DNA of 40,114 bases, taken from the NCBI GenBank assembly GCA_036378475.1, contig DASUWJ010000037.1:1-40114 (forward strand), in the 5' to 3' direction. The translations under genes and the position numbers were made by a program. Shown one piece after another: positions 39,230 to 40,114 of this stretch. The first letter of the stretch is position 1, and each line of letters begins with the position of its first letter. The notes below the pieces were generated by a model. It was given only the letters and a program-made list of their open reading frames with translations. It did not search any database and had not been told where the DNA came from. Source of the stretch: 13-2-20CM-68-14 sp036378475. GTDB taxonomy: Bacteria; Actinomycetota; Thermoleophilia; Gaiellales; Gaiellaceae.

Positions 39230-39947
39230 GCCGCTCCGGCACCCCTTCCCCCTCGAGGAGCGCCGCCGGCACGTCCCACGTCAGCCAGCGAGCGAGCGCC
39301 GGGTCGCCGATCGAAGCGGCGGCCTTGGTCATGCCGACGGCACGCAGCGCCGGCGCATGCGCGTCGCTCGCGAGCAGGTGCGCGAGCCCGTGTTCGAGCA
39401 GCTCGGCGCTCGCCCGGCGGGCGCTCCGGCCGAGCCTGCCGTCGACCGAGGCCGCCGTCAGCTGGATCAGCGTGCCCCTCTCGACGAGCGGGCGCAGCGT
39501 GCCCTCAGGATTCGCCTGCACCTCGGCGTTTCGCTCGGGATGGGCCAGCACGGCGGTCAGGCCCGAGGCGCGCAGGTGAAACAGGCGCTCGGGCAACTCG
39601 AGCGGCCAGCCGGCATAGGGTGTCTCGACCAGCAGGTACTCGGAACTGCCGCCGAGACCGAAGCGGCGGAGCTCCTCCGGCGGCAGGCTGGCCAGCTGCT
39701 CGAGCGCGAGCTCGCCGCCGGGGCGCAGCTCGAGCTCGATCCTGGCGCCGCGAAGCTCGCTCCGGAGCTCGTCGACTCCACGCTCCATCTCGCTCGCGCT
39801 CGTCGGGTAGTCCTCGCGAACGTGCGGCGTCGCGGCGATCAGGACGATGCCGTCCGCGGCCGCGGCGCGTGCGAGCTCGAGGGATCCCTCGAGCGTCTCG
39901 GGCCCGTCGTCCAGGCCCGGGAGGATGTGCGAGTGGAGATCGATCAT
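39198..39947 (-). CDS. CpsB/YwqE-like PHP-domain phosphatase
   Basis: 249-aa PHP-family protein, related to manganese-dependent tyrosine phosphatases that act on capsule/exopolysaccharide kinases. Metal-binding motifs are DLHSHILPGLDDG (Asp3, His5, His7), ATPHVRED, an acidic ELRPGGELAL, HPERNAE and ASDAHAP, in the family order. No exopolysaccharide genes are visible, so the partner kinase is unknown. It overlaps the 3' end of the response regulator gene by 32 bp, convergently. Confidence 0.9.
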   Translation of the reverse strand: MIDLHSHILPGLDDGPETLEGSLELARAAAADGIVLIAATPHVREDYPTSASEMERGVDELRSELRGARIELELRPGGELALEQLASLPPEELRRFGLGGSSEYLLVETPYAGWPLELPERLFHLRASGLTAVLAHPERNAEVQANPEGTLRPLVERGTLIQLTAASVDGRLGRSARRASAELLEHGLAHLLASDAHAPALRAVGMTKAAASIGDPALARWLTWDVPAALLEGEGVPERPTTKRRWFGR

Positions 39948-39957
39948 CGCGCCGCGG

Positions 39958-39963
39958 TACGAT
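39958..39963 (+). promoter_or_regulatory. -10 element (TACGAT) of the HxlR-type gene
   Basis: TACGAT lies ten bases before ATG 39974, giving a leader of at most a few bases. Confidence 0.4.
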
Positions 39964-39973
39964 TCTCGTTGAG

Positions 39974-40114
39974 ATGCGCACGATGAAGGCGATCCATGAC
40001 GGCACCTGCTCGGTGGCCGCCTGCGCCGAGATCATCGGCGCGAAGTGGACCGCGCTCCTCGTCCACGATCTGTCCGAGGGGCCCCGCCGCTTCTCCGAGC
40101 TCGAGCACTCCTGC
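39974..40114 (+). CDS. HxlR-family transcriptional regulator (partial, N-terminus only)
   Basis: The first 47 residues are visible before the right edge. The pattern CSVAACAEIIGAKWTALLVHDL followed by EGPRRFSELE is the diagnostic HxlR winged-helix start (Cys, GxKWT, G-x-RRFSEL). HxlR proteins are small dimeric regulators that often sense redox or electrophile stress, with the N-terminal Cys frequently involved; this gene has Cys12 and Cys17. It is divergent from the PHP phosphatase gene. Confidence 0.85.
   Translation, partial: MRTMKAIHDGTCSVAACAEIIGAKWTALLVHDLSEGPRRFSELEHSC

Noticed and set aside
1..40114. CRISPR array, insertion sequence, prophage or genomic island borders
   Set aside because: No spaced repeats, transposase, integrase or tRNA-adjacent repeats; base composition and codon style look uniform throughout.

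Overview
The window is very GC-rich, densely packed chromosomal DNA. It is almost certainly from a high-GC actinobacterium, and by protein style most likely from class Thermoleophilia (Gaiellales/Solirubrobacterales relatives). The reasons are the actinobacterial lhr-nei2 pair, a stand-alone LigD-type primase-polymerase, a TIGR03252-like HhH-GPD protein, a bacterial topoisomerase IB, frequent GTG/TTG starts, and a strong signature of leaderless transcription. The taxonomic call is inference. I see no rRNA, tRNA, CRISPR array, insertion sequence or phage gene.

Layout. 1-6256 (minus strand): an AddAB-like helicase/nuclease pair (the helicase is cut by the left edge), a small zinc-ribbon/basic-tail protein and topoisomerase IB. 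6315-7385 (plus): a divergent isocitrate/isopropylmalate dehydrogenase relative. 7447-10803 (minus): HD-GYP phosphodiesterase, DedA membrane protein, GNAT acetyltransferase, gamma-glutamyltransferase. 10876-12492 (plus): GT-C-like membrane protein. 12500-14612 (minus): a tight parA-ftsZ operon whose FtsZ carries a proline/glutamate-rich N-terminal extension of about 120 residues. 14940-15878 (minus): bicupin. 15984-22236 (minus): lhr, nei2 and an unrecognised 414-aa gene in one operon. 22259-24485 (plus): P-loop kinase, HhH-GPD glycosylase, secreted protein. 24513-31609 (minus): FAD oxidoreductase, LigD-type polymerase, methyltransferase, acyl-CoA dehydrogenase, a small membrane protein, and a DUF1326-DUF2182-DUF1326 module in which one DUF1326 gene has a frameshift. 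31690-33231 (plus): YtcJ-like amidohydrolase. 33247-39229: phosphate locus with pstC-pstA-pstB-phoU leftward, pstS rightward, an 11-bp-periodic PHO-box-like array between them, and a divergent histidine kinase/response regulator pair. 39198-40114: a CpsB-like PHP phosphatase and the start of an HxlR-type regulator.

How the parts fit. At least six proteins act on damaged or broken DNA (AddA/AddB, Lhr, Nei2, HhH-GPD, LigD-Pol), with topoisomerase IB alongside, so the window is enriched for genome maintenance. The phosphate block looks like a complete uptake, feedback and sensing set. The parA-ftsZ pair suggests coupling of chromosome or pole positioning to the division ring.

A recurrent regulatory theme is a TANNNT -10 hexamer placed 6-10 nt before the start codon of most promoter-proximal genes, which implies leaderless mRNAs. 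Operon-internal genes such as ftsZ and pstB instead have Shine-Dalgarno sequences. In two places (22243-22252 and 38485-38491) the -10 elements of divergent genes overlap on opposite strands, forming compact bidirectional promoters. Long antisense open frames are common here but are shadows of GC-biased codons.
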